A stretch of DNA of 54,780 nt from contig CAJUPT010000018.1 of the NCBI GenBank assembly GCA_910588405.1, forward strand, positions 1 through 54,780, written 5' to 3'. The translations under genes and the position numbers were made by a program. Of this stretch, positions 15,226 through 23,538 are shown piece after piece; the first letter of the stretch is position 1, and the number at the start of each line of letters is the position of its first letter. The notes beneath the pieces are model-generated. The model saw only the letters and a list, made by a program, of their open reading frames with translations, searched no databases and was not told the DNA's origin. The DNA is from an uncultured Lachnospiraceae bacterium (GTDB taxonomy: Bacteria > Bacillota > Clostridia > Lachnospirales > Lachnospiraceae).

Positions 15226-15753
15226 ATGAACCATAAAGAGCTGGAAATGTGCATACGGACATACGGAAAGGACATCTATTCTTTCTGCTGCCATCTGACC
15301 CAAAACCGGCAGGAGGCAGATGATCTGTATCAGGATACGTTTTTAACGGCAATAGAGCTTTTAGACCGGCTGGATGCCGGGAGGAATCCCAAAAGCTGCT
15401 TGTTGTCCGTGGCCGTTAACCAATGGCGGAACCGAAAACGCAAATTTGCCTGGCGGCGGCGGATTACCGGAACACAGGTCTCCATAGACGATATGGAGGC
15501 AGAGCTGCCCATGGTACAGGAGACGGTGGAGGAGGCGATGATTTTCCAGGAGGAAGCCCGCATGGTGCGTAAAGCCGTAGCGGCGCTGCCGGAAAAGTAC
15601 AGGCTGCCTGTCCTTCTGTTCTATATGGAGGATCTGAAGGTGGCGGAGATCGCGGCGGTGCTTAAGCTGCCCCAGGGAACCGTTAAAAGCAGGCTCTTTC
15701 AGGCAAGAAAGGTGTTGCAAAAAGAATTGGAGGTTGTTTTAAGTGAAACATGA
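15226..15753 (+). CDS. ECF-type RNA polymerase sigma factor
   Basis: A 175-residue sigma-70 family member. Region 2 includes YSFCCHLTQNRQEADDLYQD followed by TFLTAIELLDRL; region 4 includes LPEKYRLPVLLFYMEDLKVA and the helix-turn-helix LPQGTVKSRLFQARKVLQKE. It lacks regions 1 and 3, which places it in the extracytoplasmic-function group. It overlaps the next gene, a membrane protein that probably restrains it, by 11 bases. The signal is unknown. Confidence 0.92.
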   Translation: MNHKELEMCIRTYGKDIYSFCCHLTQNRQEADDLYQDTFLTAIELLDRLDAGRNPKSCLLSVAVNQWRNRKRKFAWRRRITGTQVSIDDMEAELPMVQETVEEAMIFQEEARMVRKAVAALPEKYRLPVLLFYMEDLKVAEIAAVLKLPQGTVKSRLFQARKVLQKELEVVLSET

Positions 15754-16960
15754 TGTTGACAGACTTTTAAAACATGCCCTTTCTCCGGAAATTCAGCCGG
15801 ATCCGCGGCTGAATCAGAATATTTTGAATCAGGCAGAGGAGATGACCTTTATGAGAAGAGGTAAGAGAAGTATATTTCCGGCGGCGGTAATGGCTGCCTG
15901 CTGTATCCTGGTACTGGGCTCCACAACCGCATTCGCGGCATGGAAGCTGTTAAGCCCGGCACAGGTGGCGGAAGAACATATGGACACAAAGCTGGCGGAA
16001 GCCTTTCAGGGCAAGGATGCGATTTTGGTGGATGAGACCCAGGAGTTTGGCGATTACCGCGTGACGCTGATGGGAGCGGTGGCAGGCAAGAATCTCAGCA
16101 AATATCTGGTTACGGAGAATGACGGCACGGTGCAAGACGACCGGTTCTACAGCGTCGTGGCCATTGCCAGGACGAATGGGGCGCCGATGCCGGATACCCA
16201 TAGCGACGAATATGGCAAAGACCCTTTTTTCGTTTCTCCTTATATCAAAGGGCTTGATCCTGACCGGTACAGTATCGCAACCATGGACGGCGGCTATTCG
16301 GAATTTGTCCGGGATGGCATACAATATCGGCTGATCGATATGGACAACATTGAAATATTTGCCGATAAAGGAATTTATATTGGTGTCAATTCCGGTGCTT
16401 TCTATGATTCCAATGCCTACCTGATTGATGAAAAAACCGGAGAGATGAAAAGAAATGAGTCTTATGACGGGGTAAACGCATTGTTTGTACTGCCTATGGA
16501 CGCATCGAAAGCAGACCCTGTGGCAGCGCAGGCTTATCTGGATAAGCTGGAGGAGCCGGCGGAACCGGAGACCATAGAAAAGAATGAGACAGACCTGGCT
16601 GTGGAAGAATGGGTGGAACGGCTGAACGGTGATAATTTGGAGAAGTATTGCCAGATAATCAAGGGAACCAAACAGATCTGTAAACCGGATCAGGATGGCT
16701 GGTGCAATTATTCTTATGATGTAAGCGATGAAAACGGAACAGTAAGCGGAGGAAGCGCTTTTGTTTTCAATGAATTGTTTCCAAAGGGAACGCAGCCGGG
16801 AACGGCGAAATGTCTTGGCTATAGCTATTCGAATCTTGGGCTGGCTGATTTGACCATCGAAATGGTTATACTGAACGACGACCATACGGCAACTGCTGGG
16901 GCGTATAAGCCAAGAGAGGAGATGATAGAAACAGAAAGCAATCAGCCGAACGGAAGATAA
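15743..16960 (+). CDS. Membrane protein, probable anti-sigma factor (DUF4179-like)
   Basis: A 405-residue protein. A short cytoplasmic region (MKHDVDRLLKHALSPE) is followed by one membrane segment (about residues 46-66, AAVMAACCILVLGSTTAFAA) and a large extracytoplasmic domain. This is the layout of ECF-partner proteins such as the DUF4179 group. It starts with GTG at 15743, preceded by GGAGG (15729-15733), and overlaps the sigma gene, so the two are made together. It would bind the sigma factor inside the cell and sense an envelope signal outside. The family assignment is moderate; the anti-sigma role is inferred from the overlap and topology. Confidence 0.7.
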   Translation: MKHDVDRLLKHALSPEIQPDPRLNQNILNQAEEMTFMRRGKRSIFPAAVMAACCILVLGSTTAFAAWKLLSPAQVAEEHMDTKLAEAFQGKDAILVDETQEFGDYRVTLMGAVAGKNLSKYLVTENDGTVQDDRFYSVVAIARTNGAPMPDTHSDEYGKDPFFVSPYIKGLDPDRYSIATMDGGYSEFVRDGIQYRLIDMDNIEIFADKGIYIGVNSGAFYDSNAYLIDEKTGEMKRNESYDGVNALFVLPMDASKADPVAAQAYLDKLEEPAEPETIEKNETDLAVEEWVERLNGDNLEKYCQIIKGTKQICKPDQDGWCNYSYDVSDENGTVSGGSAFVFNELFPKGTQPGTAKCLGYSYSNLGLADLTIEMVILNDDHTATAGAYKPREEMIETESNQPNGR

Positions 16961-17025
16961 ACGGGCAGCAGAATTTAAAACAATCGGGAAACAAATGGAA
17001 ATCAAAAAATAAGATTTCGTAAATT

Positions 17026-17191
17026 GAAAAGGGACATCAAAGGATACGGGGGGTCTTTCTGATGTTTGAGTAACTCTGTTATTTCCGTTTTTGCTTTGCT
17101 AAGCTAATTTGATAGCTTACAACAAATTAAGGAAATAAGCGAATACCCAAAGTACAGAAAGAACCGGGATACGGCTTGGATGTCCCTTTTT
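17026..17191 (+). ncRNA. Structured intergenic element with 12-bp closing stem, possible small RNA
   Basis: AAAAGGGACATC (17027-17038) pairs perfectly with GATGTCCCTTTT (17179-17190). Inside are TCTTTCTG/CAGAAAGA (17054-17061/17155-17162), TTATTTCC/GGAAATAA (17079-17086/17131-17138) and AAGCTA/TAGCTT (17101-17106/17113-17118). The last strand runs into TTTTTCTT, so the 3' end looks like an intrinsic terminator. GGATACGG occurs once in each half. It could be the terminator of the sigma operon expanded by a mobile element, or an independent RNA. Confidence 0.5.
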
Positions 17192-17272
17192 CTTGTCATC
17201 TGTTTTTACCTGTGATAAACTGGATAAAAAGATGCAACGCATATGCGGTGTAGAAGAAAGGTGGAACTGCGG

Positions 17273-18211
17273 TTGAAGCAGCTGTATTTTAAGGCGGATG
17301 ACGCCTGGGAGTCGGAACGGCTGGACAAATATCTGGCGAAGCAGTGCGAGGATCTGTCCAGGTCATATATCCAAAAGCTGTTAAAAGAGGGGCATGTGCT
17401 GGTAAACGGCCTGCCTGCAAAGAGCAGCTATCGTCTGACGGCTCAGGACGAAATCTCATTTTTGGTGCCGGATGCCATTGTTCCGGAAATATTGCCGGAG
17501 GATATTCCGCTTGATATCGTCTATGAAGACCAGGATGTGATTTTGGTGAATAAGCCTAAAGGGATGGTGGTGCATCCGGCGGCGGGACATTATTCCGGTA
17601 CGCTGGTAAATGCGCTGATGTATCATTGCCGGGACAGTCTGTCAGGGATTAACGGCGTTATGCGCCCTGGAATTGTTCACCGCATCGATAAGGATACCTC
17701 GGGGCTTTTGATTGTCTGTAAAAATGACGGCGCTCATGCCTGTATTGCAGAACAATTGAAAGCGCATTCCATTACACGACGGTATCAGGCTATTGTTCAC
17801 GGACGATTTCAGGAGGAAACGGGTACGATCAACGCCCCGATAGGCAGGAATCCCAATGACAGAATGAAAATGGCTGTAAACCGGACAAATGGCAAGGAAG
17901 CCGTTACCCATTATAAGGTGCTGAAGCAGTGGGAGAGGTTCACACTGGTGGAATGCCGCCTGGAAACCGGACGCACCCACCAAATTCGCGTTCATATGTC
18001 TCACCAAAACCATCCGCTGCTTGGAGACTACGTATATGGCCCAGATTCAAACCCAATGAAATGCATGGGAGTTATGCTGTCGGGTCAGGCGCTGCATGCC
18101 CAGGTGTTTGGTTTTATCCATCCGTCTACGAAAGCGTATATGGAGTTTGAAGCGCCGCTGCCGGAGTATTTTGCATCGATAGTGGAGCGCCTTGATGGGA
18201 GTTCTATTTAG
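17273..18211 (+). CDS. RluA/RluD-family 23S rRNA pseudouridine synthase
   Basis: A 312-residue pseudouridine synthase. An N-terminal S4 domain (LDKYLAKQCEDLSRSYIQKLLKEG) precedes the catalytic domain with the Asp motif GIVHRIDKDTSGLLIVCKN and the later ETGRTHQIRVHMSHQNHPLLGD. RluD-type enzymes modify U1911, U1915 and U1917 of helix 69, but the exact target here is not determinable. The frame is open to ATG 17243, which has no SD. AAAGGTGG (17258-17265) is spaced for TTG at 17273, which gives the protein start M-KQLYFKADD, so I chose the TTG. Confidence 0.9.
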   Translation: MKQLYFKADDAWESERLDKYLAKQCEDLSRSYIQKLLKEGHVLVNGLPAKSSYRLTAQDEISFLVPDAIVPEILPEDIPLDIVYEDQDVILVNKPKGMVVHPAAGHYSGTLVNALMYHCRDSLSGINGVMRPGIVHRIDKDTSGLLIVCKNDGAHACIAEQLKAHSITRRYQAIVHGRFQEETGTINAPIGRNPNDRMKMAVNRTNGKEAVTHYKVLKQWERFTLVECRLETGRTHQIRVHMSHQNHPLLGDYVYGPDSNPMKCMGVMLSGQALHAQVFGFIHPSTKAYMEFEAPLPEYFASIVERLDGSSI

Positions 18212-18328
18212 TTTTGCCACCGCAGTTTTTGCACGAGTAAATAGTTTGGATGATTTGTGGGATTCCGGTTCATGTGCAAAGAAATATTTACAAATTCATA
18301 AAAAAATATGGGAATTTTCAAAAAAATA

Positions 18329-18337
18329 TGCTATACT
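18329..18337 (+). promoter_or_regulatory. Extended -10 promoter
   Basis: TGCTATACT (18329-18337) is a good extended -10 element. The -35 position is weak (TGGGAA). The region is AT-rich, with AAAAAAATATG occurring twice 20 bases apart. Confidence 0.5.
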
Positions 18338-18389
18338 ATAGCCAAAGTACAGCAAATATCTTTGGTATGCTGCGGAGGAGGTTGTTCGT

Positions 18390-19013
18390 ATGGATAAAAA
18401 AATAGTTATTACAATTGGACGTGAGAGTGGCAGCGGCGGAAAGCATATCGGTGAACTGATTGCCCAAAAGCTGAACATTAAATTTTATGACAAGGAGCTG
18501 TTGGCGATCGCCGCTAAAAACAGTGGTTTGTGCGAGGAGATTTTTGAATTTCACGACGAGAAGCCGACAAATTCTTTTTTATATTCCCTTGTAACAGACA
18601 CATACTCCATGGGGTATAATAACACCAGCTTTCTGGATATGCCTTTGAATCAGAAGGTATTTCTTGCGCAGTTTGACACCATTAAAAAGATTGCGGAAGA
18701 GGAGTCCTGTGTCATTGTGGGGCGGTGCGCCGATTACGCGCTGGCGGATTATCCCGGCGTGACCACCGTTTTTATTCACGGCGAGCTAGAGGATAAGCTG
18801 AATTATCTTATGGAATATTATAAGCTTCCATTGAATAAGGCAAAGGAGTTTATGGTAAAAACGGATAAAAGCCGCGCCAGTTATTATAATTATTATGCTG
18901 ATAAAAGATGGGGAAGCTTGAAGAGCTATGATATCTGTATCAACAGCAGTATGCTGGGACATGAAGGCACGGCGGATTTTCTGGTGGAGCTGATTAACAG
19001 AAGATTCCAGTAA
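18390..19013 (+). CDS. Cytidylate kinase-like protein
   Basis: A 207-residue P-loop protein of the cytidylate-kinase-like family common in Clostridia. The N-terminus IVITIGRESGSGGKHIGELI contains the nucleotide-binding loop, and CVIVGRCADYAL and DKSRASYYNYYADKRWG are family-typical. It differs from true Cmk, and the physiological substrate is not established. GGAGGAGG precedes ATG 18390, and it has its own promoter and terminator. Confidence 0.85.
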   Translation: MDKKIVITIGRESGSGGKHIGELIAQKLNIKFYDKELLAIAAKNSGLCEEIFEFHDEKPTNSFLYSLVTDTYSMGYNNTSFLDMPLNQKVFLAQFDTIKKIAEEESCVIVGRCADYALADYPGVTTVFIHGELEDKLNYLMEYYKLPLNKAKEFMVKTDKSRASYYNYYADKRWGSLKSYDICINSSMLGHEGTADFLVELINRRFQ

Positions 19014-19037
19014 TCAAGTTTGATGAAATATAACAAA

Positions 19038-19089
19038 AGCGGCGTTCTTGATCTTCGTAAGGCGGAGAGTGGGAACGTCGCTCTTTTTT
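19038..19089 (+). terminator. Intrinsic terminator
   Basis: AGCGGCGTTC pairs with GAACGTCGCT (one G-U), followed by CTTTTTTC. It lies 25 bases after the cytidylate kinase-like gene. Confidence 0.85.
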
Positions 19090-19154
19090 CGTATGATACA
19101 AAAACGCTCCGCGAGGATGCACTGGGTCTGCCCCAGCGAAGCGAGGGTACGTTC

Positions 19155-19406
19155 TTAATCCATTTGCGATTCATCACCATTTGTTTCAGCAATCTTGTCA
19201 GCTTCATCCTCTGCATATTCAAGAATATCGCCAGGCTGGCATCTTAGAACCTTGCAAATAGCATTTAACGTGCTGAAACGAACTGCTTTGACCTTCCCTG
19301 TTTTTAAATAAGAAAGATTGACATTGGATATCCCGACCTGAGCCGCAAGGTCGTTTAACCGCATTTTTCTGTCTGCTAAAACTCTGTCAAGACGGATAAT
19401 AATCAT
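19155..19406 (-). CDS. Cro/CI-type (XRE) helix-turn-helix regulator
   Basis: An 83-residue DNA-binding protein: IIIRLDRVLADRKMRLNDLA, then the recognition part VGISNVNLSYLKTGKV and LNAICKVLRCQPGDILEY. It belongs to the small YozG-like XRE group that is regularly encoded beside DUF2975 membrane proteins. Its ATG overlaps the stop of that gene (ATGA). It probably represses its own operon through the palindrome at 20120-20138. Confidence 0.9.
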   Translation of the reverse strand: MIIIRLDRVLADRKMRLNDLAAQVGISNVNLSYLKTGKVKAVRFSTLNAICKVLRCQPGDILEYAEDEADKIAETNGDESQMD

Positions 19407-20029
19407 AATGTATGATCCACCTCATCCTGTAAATGTATTCCGTAATGAATGATATATGCGGCTACGAGAAAAGCAATGCTGGGAAGCATACCACTCAATA
19501 TGTCTTTTCCTGTGGCGATGGCGATCCGCCCGTCGGAAAAAAGGTTAACGAGATAACAAATCAACAATTTGATAAACGGAGCAAAAAGTGCTGCGGCCAA
19601 CTGCAGCAGTCCGTAATAGAGTAAATAAACTGCATTTTGCTCCGTGAAAATCTGTCCTTTACTGACATTGGAAAATACACGGCTTAAAAACCAGAAAGCA
19701 AAGACCAGTGGCAGTATGCTGACAGCACACATCATGGAGAGGCCGATTTGAATCGTCAGGTCGATTTGGTCATTGGCATTCGTCCATACCTGAATGTCGT
19801 CATTTAAGTGTACAATCAAGCTGCGAGAGGATGGATCATGATTTTTTTCTGAGAAAATTGCCGTACCATAGGTGTTCGTATTAGTATGGAGAGAAAAAGC
19901 TTGACGACCCATCAGACTCAGGGCTAGAACCATTGTAAGTAGTAGCATGCCGAGATAGCAAACAAGAGTCATAAACCTAGCGGCAAGCCTTGCATACCGT
20001 TCATCAATGAGCTTTTGGATTAATTTCAT
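19403..20029 (-). CDS. DUF2975 membrane protein
   Basis: A 208-residue protein with four hydrophobic segments, the fold of DUF2975 (YoaS-like) proteins of unknown function. The segment FSNVSKGQIFTEQNAVYLLY is the most recognisable family motif. The frame is open to 20047, but AGAGGTGA (20037-20044 on this strand) fits ATG 20029. It overlaps the following XRE gene by four bases, a widespread two-gene module. Confidence 0.85.
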   Translation of the reverse strand: MKLIQKLIDERYARLAARFMTLVCYLGMLLLTMVLALSLMGRQAFSLHTNTNTYGTAIFSEKNHDPSSRSLIVHLNDDIQVWTNANDQIDLTIQIGLSMMCAVSILPLVFAFWFLSRVFSNVSKGQIFTEQNAVYLLYYGLLQLAAALFAPFIKLLICYLVNLFSDGRIAIATGKDILSGMLPSIAFLVAAYIIHYGIHLQDEVDHTL

Positions 20030-20084
20030 AGCCGAGTCACCTCTCATCTCTGTTTAAAACAAAATAAAAATCCTTTGTGTGTTT

Positions 20085-20113
20085 ATGATAGCAAATTGAT
20101 TCTATTATGTCAA
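20085..20113 (-). promoter_or_regulatory. Promoter of the DUF2975-XRE operon
   Basis: On the minus strand, TTGACA (20108-20113), 17 bases, then TATCAT (20085-20090) with TG in the extended position. Confidence 0.8.
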
Positions 20114-20119
20114 TAATTA

Positions 20120-20138
20120 ATTAATGAATATCATTAAT
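20120..20138. promoter_or_regulatory. Palindrome, probable XRE operator
   Basis: ATTAATGA-ATA-TCATTAAT, a perfect 8+8 inverted repeat directly upstream of the -35 box of the DUF2975-XRE promoter. Binding by the encoded XRE protein is inference. Confidence 0.5.
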
Positions 20139-20236
20139 AAATTATTGCCAATTGATAATTATAATAGAGATATCAAAGAGGTGTGAAGAGGTACGGGAGA
20201 ATATATCGAGAGGTATTAACCCTGTTCAAATGAAAC

Positions 20237-20276
20237 AATGTCGGTACCGCCCAAAAATACGGGCAATACCGACATT
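20237..20276 (-). terminator. Hairpin after glmS, probable terminator
   Basis: AATGTCGGTA and TACCGACATT form a 10-bp stem with inner GCCC/GGGC. The U-tract on the minus strand is weak (ttgtttcatt). Confidence 0.6.
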
Positions 20277-20318
20277 GAAATTATAAAATTCAAGAAAATA
20301 TAGCATCTTCCGCAAGCG

Positions 20319-22139
20319 TCATTCTACAGTTACCGATTTTGCCAGATTACGCGGTTTATCCACATCAAGTCCTTTGGAAAGGGAAGTGTAGTAAGCCAGC
20401 AGCTGCAAAATGGCAACGGTGGGAAGGCCGGTAAACTGGTCGTTCTGTGCGTCTACTGTGAAATGGATATCACAGATTCCCTCGGGAATTTCGGCGGATT
20501 CCTTGGTAATTAAAATGACATAAGCCCCCCTAGCCCGAACCTCCCGGATGTTGGAAATGGTTTTCTGGAATACATGGCTCTGGGTGGCAAATGCAACCAC
20601 AGGCGTATGTTCCTCGATGAGAGCGATGGTTCCGTGTTTCAATTCCCCGGCCGCATATGCCTCAGCATGAATATAGGAAATCTCTTTCAGCTTTAACGCT
20701 CCTTCCAGTGAGTAGGCATAATCCAGCCCGCGGCCGATAAAATAAGTGTCGGACGCAGCCATAATGTGCTGGGCTGCCTTCTCAATCGCGTCAGTCTGTT
20801 CCAGAATTTTTTCAATGGCAGGAACACAGGATAGCAGATTTTCTATAAATTCCTTTCCCTCCTGAACCGAATATCTACCTCTGACCAGAGACATCCGGCA
20901 GGCAATCAGATACATCGAAGCCAGCTGTACGGCATAGGCTTTTGTGCTGGCTACGGCGATCTCCGGACCGGCATGGGTATACAGCACATAATCGCTTTCT
21001 CTGGCAATTGTAGAACCCTTTACGTTTACAACCGCCAACACAGGCGATCCCAGACTTTTAGCCAGGCGGAGTGCCGCAAGCGTATCGATGGTTTCCCCTG
21101 ACTGGCTGATCACAATCACCAGCGTCTTTTCGTCTGCCAACGGCTGTTCATATCTAAATTCTGAAGCGATATTCACAGAGACAGGAATCCGCAGCATCGG
21201 CTCCATTAACGCCTTGCCCACCATACCGGCATACATGGCAGTGCCGCAGGCAACAATAGCAATGTTTTCACAGTTTGCGAATAAACTGTCAGGTATCTGC
21301 TCATGCTTAAAATCAGGCAGGCCGTCTTTGATTCTGGGCAGTACCGTTTTTCGAATTGCCTCCGGCTGTTCATGGATTTCCTTCAGCATATAGAAGGGAT
21401 AACCGCATTTTTGAGCCGATTCCACATCCCAGTTTACTTCCAACATTTCCGGCTGCACAGGTTGATTTTGTTCATCCAGCAGCGTTATCTGATCTTTGTC
21501 CATCACCATAATATGATATTCCGGAACAATAAAATAGCTGTTGGAGTAGGAGATGAGCGCTGTCAAATCAGACGCAACAAAAGCGCCATGCTCCGACATT
21601 GCCGCTACAAGCGGACTGACATTTCTGACACAGTAAATGCGCTCAGGGATATCCGCAAATAAAATACAGAAGGCAAAAGATCCTTTCAGAACCTCCAATG
21701 CGCTGTGAATCGCCTTTAACGGATCTCCATCGTAAAAATGATCGATAACCTGCGTGGCGACTTCGGTGTCTGTCTCAGATACTAGTTTTCCCTGAAGATG
21801 AAACATATCCATAAGCTCATGATAATTTTCGATAATACCATTGTGAATCAGCGTAACCTTTCCGGCCTGATGCGGATGGGCATTCTTTTCTGTAACCCCG
21901 CCATGGGTTGCCCATCTGGTATGACCGATTCCACAGTGGGAGAGGGGAATGCCCGCATTCTGGCAGACTTCTTTCAGATTTGACACCTGACCTACCTGCT
22001 TATATAAAGTAACATCGCCATTTCCATTCTCCAGGGCAATTCCAGCACTGTCATAGCCTCTGTATTCCAACTGAGAAAGTCCCTTCAACAAGACCTCCTC
22101 CGCATCCAAATTACCGGTATATCCAATAATTCCACACAT
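20319..22139 (-). CDS. glmS: Glutamine-fructose-6-phosphate aminotransferase (isomerizing)
   Basis: A 606-residue GlmS. It makes glucosamine-6-phosphate from fructose-6-phosphate and glutamine for peptidoglycan synthesis. The N-terminal glutaminase domain begins MCGIIGYTGN, with Cys2 as nucleophile after Met removal, and includes GIGHTRWATHG. Two SIS sugar-isomerase domains follow (AIVACGTAMYAG, VISQSGETIDTL, FIGRGLDYAYSLEGALKLKE) and the protein ends PRNLAKSVTVE, as usual. An AAGGAGA SD precedes the ATG. The leader contains the glmS ribozyme, so product feedback destroys the mRNA. Confidence 0.98.
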   Translation of the reverse strand: MCGIIGYTGNLDAEEVLLKGLSQLEYRGYDSAGIALENGNGDVTLYKQVGQVSNLKEVCQNAGIPLSHCGIGHTRWATHGGVTEKNAHPHQAGKVTLIHNGIIENYHELMDMFHLQGKLVSETDTEVATQVIDHFYDGDPLKAIHSALEVLKGSFAFCILFADIPERIYCVRNVSPLVAAMSEHGAFVASDLTALISYSNSYFIVPEYHIMVMDKDQITLLDEQNQPVQPEMLEVNWDVESAQKCGYPFYMLKEIHEQPEAIRKTVLPRIKDGLPDFKHEQIPDSLFANCENIAIVACGTAMYAGMVGKALMEPMLRIPVSVNIASEFRYEQPLADEKTLVIVISQSGETIDTLAALRLAKSLGSPVLAVVNVKGSTIARESDYVLYTHAGPEIAVASTKAYAVQLASMYLIACRMSLVRGRYSVQEGKEFIENLLSCVPAIEKILEQTDAIEKAAQHIMAASDTYFIGRGLDYAYSLEGALKLKEISYIHAEAYAAGELKHGTIALIEEHTPVVAFATQSHVFQKTISNIREVRARGAYVILITKESAEIPEGICDIHFTVDAQNDQFTGLPTVAILQLLAYYTSLSKGLDVDKPRNLAKSVTVE

Positions 22140-22208
22140 ATATGTTCTGTCTCCTTTTTATTTATTCAATATCAAATTTTCAAAGTACATTTTACATCTT
22201 AGTGTTGA

Positions 22209-22270
22209 ATGTTCATTTGGCATAATATATCAGCAATGCGTATCGTGTATATATTGTGTCAAATGAACAT
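22209..22270 (-). other. Long hairpin between glmS ribozyme and glmS start
   Basis: ATGTTCATTTG (22209-22219) and CAAATGAACAT (22260-22270) are perfect inverted repeats, extended by AT-rich pairing. It sits between the ribozyme core and the glmS ribosome binding site and may be a peripheral ribozyme stem or a separate stabilising element. Confidence 0.6.
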
Positions 22271-22271
22271 A

Positions 22272-22432
22272 TTCCAGCTATATTGTATTTGTTTTGCAGT
22301 TACCCGCATATTTGTCAATATATCTCGTACCTGGAAATCCGTACGGGAGAGTATCCGCCGAATTTTCGATTGCTCTCCACCTCGTCATCCTTTTTTATTT
22401 TAAACCGTTCGTTCCAAAAAGGCGCTGGCGCT
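22272..22432 (-). ncRNA. glmS ribozyme-riboswitch
   Basis: On the minus strand the leader shows GCGCCAG just after the expected cleavage point (A22432/G22431), then GACGAGGTGGAG, AATCGA and TTCGGCGGATACTCTCCCG. These are the conserved core of the glmS self-cleaving ribozyme (GACGAGGUGGGG...AUCGA...UUCGGCGGAU in Bacillus). CGTAC/GTACG forms the P3-like stem and TATATTG/CAATATA a P4-like stem. Glucosamine-6-phosphate activates cleavage and lowers GlmS production. Confidence 0.93.
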
Positions 22433-22483
22433 TTTCCGTATTTAATTTTCCGATTACAGCCTCCCATCCCTGCAAACGACATT

Positions 22484-22512
22484 ATAATAACATTATATGA
22501 GAAAAAGGTCAA
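22484..22512 (-). promoter_or_regulatory. glmS promoter
   Basis: On the minus strand TTGACC (22507-22512), 17 bases, then TATTAT (22484-22489). It lies about 50 bases upstream of the ribozyme cleavage site. A second TATAAT-like hexamer overlaps at 22481. Confidence 0.65.
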
Positions 22513-22713
22513 GTGTTTACAGGAAGTGGTAGCGGTTGGTAGCTATTTGGCAACGCCTTATAACTATTCGCAAAACTCAACTTTAACGAATAATTTGCAC
22601 AGATTCTTTCAGCAAAATCAAAGTTGTTCAAAAATAACTTATGATCGATCTGTTCCGATCTATTACTACCCAATCCATGTTTAAACTCTGCTGCAGAAAT
22701 AAGATCTTAACAA

Positions 22714-23238
22714 TTACACTCGTAAATCTCTTAACATATAATCAATCTGCTTATCATAATCTTCATCAGTTACTTTGATTCGATACAAGGGTAAATCGAT
22801 TGTGTGAAATACATTGTCCTTAAAATCATCAATTTTCTTTGCTTTTTCCTGCTGATGTGAATAATCGTCTAGTTCCAGACCTGCCAGCAAATACAATTTG
22901 CTGTTACAGATCAAAAAATCAATATGTCTTGATTTGATATAGCCACGATATTTATAAAAATTTTGCCTGTCCGTAACACTGAGGAAATCCTCCATTCTCA
23001 CTTTAGGACATATGAGTAAATTTTTATCATCACATTTTTTCTTCAAGATCATATAAAATTTATATTCCGTTTTTGTCAGAAGCATCTTTTTTTCATAGGG
23101 ATAAATCTCACAGGGCTTAAATTCAAAATCTGGTTGATATGTACCCGCCTTGGGTAGTCGTCTCTTTTTTGATAGTGTCAGAATTACATTTAAAAGGAGT
23201 AACGCAACAAGGATGATTAAAATATAGATTGTGTCCAT
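22714..23238 (-). CDS. Membrane-anchored DUF2726 protein (restriction-endonuclease-like fold)
   Basis: A 174-residue protein. One N-terminal membrane segment (residues 4-22) is followed by a DUF2726 domain: LLTKTEYKFYMILKK, the central IDFLICNSKLYLLAGLELDD and YSHQQEKAKKIDDFKD. DUF2726 is related to PD-(D/E)xK nucleases, and the Asp in IDF and Glu in GLELDD could be the catalytic positions. Whether it cleaves nucleic acid is unknown. No clear SD precedes the ATG. It faces away from the ttcA-like gene across a 300-base AT-rich region. Confidence 0.75.
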   Translation of the reverse strand: MDTIYILIILVALLLLNVILTLSKKRRLPKAGTYQPDFEFKPCEIYPYEKKMLLTKTEYKFYMILKKKCDDKNLLICPKVRMEDFLSVTDRQNFYKYRGYIKSRHIDFLICNSKLYLLAGLELDDYSHQQEKAKKIDDFKDNVFHTIDLPLYRIKVTDEDYDKQIDYMLRDLRV

Positions 23239-23471
23239 TTTTATTTTTTACTTTCGAGAATTAGATTGATGTTATTTTTCGCTAAGATTCGCTAAGATTT
23301 TCCCGGCTATTGTAACATTGATCTTGTAGTTTGTCTATCATTTTTAGGAATGATTTTCCCGTGATTTTCAAGTGGTAATATTCAAATATGAATTTTCTCA
23401 TACTGTTCAATTTGATTTTCAACAAATCTTTATGTCTATATTCAGGGTCTATTTTCAACACTAAAAAACAT
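23239..23471. other. AT-rich intergenic region with short repeats
   Basis: No gene seen. CGCTAAGATT occurs twice in tandem at 23280-23299, and GATTTTC(A/C) occurs several times between 23297 and 23455. The promoter of the next operon lies at its right end. Confidence 0.5.
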
Positions 23472-23500
23472 TTGTAGCTATGGGTAAAACCTGATATAAT
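23472..23500 (+). promoter_or_regulatory. Promoter of the ttcA-like/xerS-like operon
   Basis: TTGTAG (23472-23477), 17 bases, then consensus TATAAT (23495-23500), 38 bases before the ATG. Confidence 0.8.
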
Positions 23501-23538
23501 AGGAAAGACTAATCAACACTTTGTAGAGGAAACCGTTT

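Noticed and set aside
15950..17005. 351-residue open frame on the minus strand
   Set aside because: It lies opposite the sigma-partner membrane protein, has no SD and no recognisable motif; its length follows from the codon bias of the real gene.
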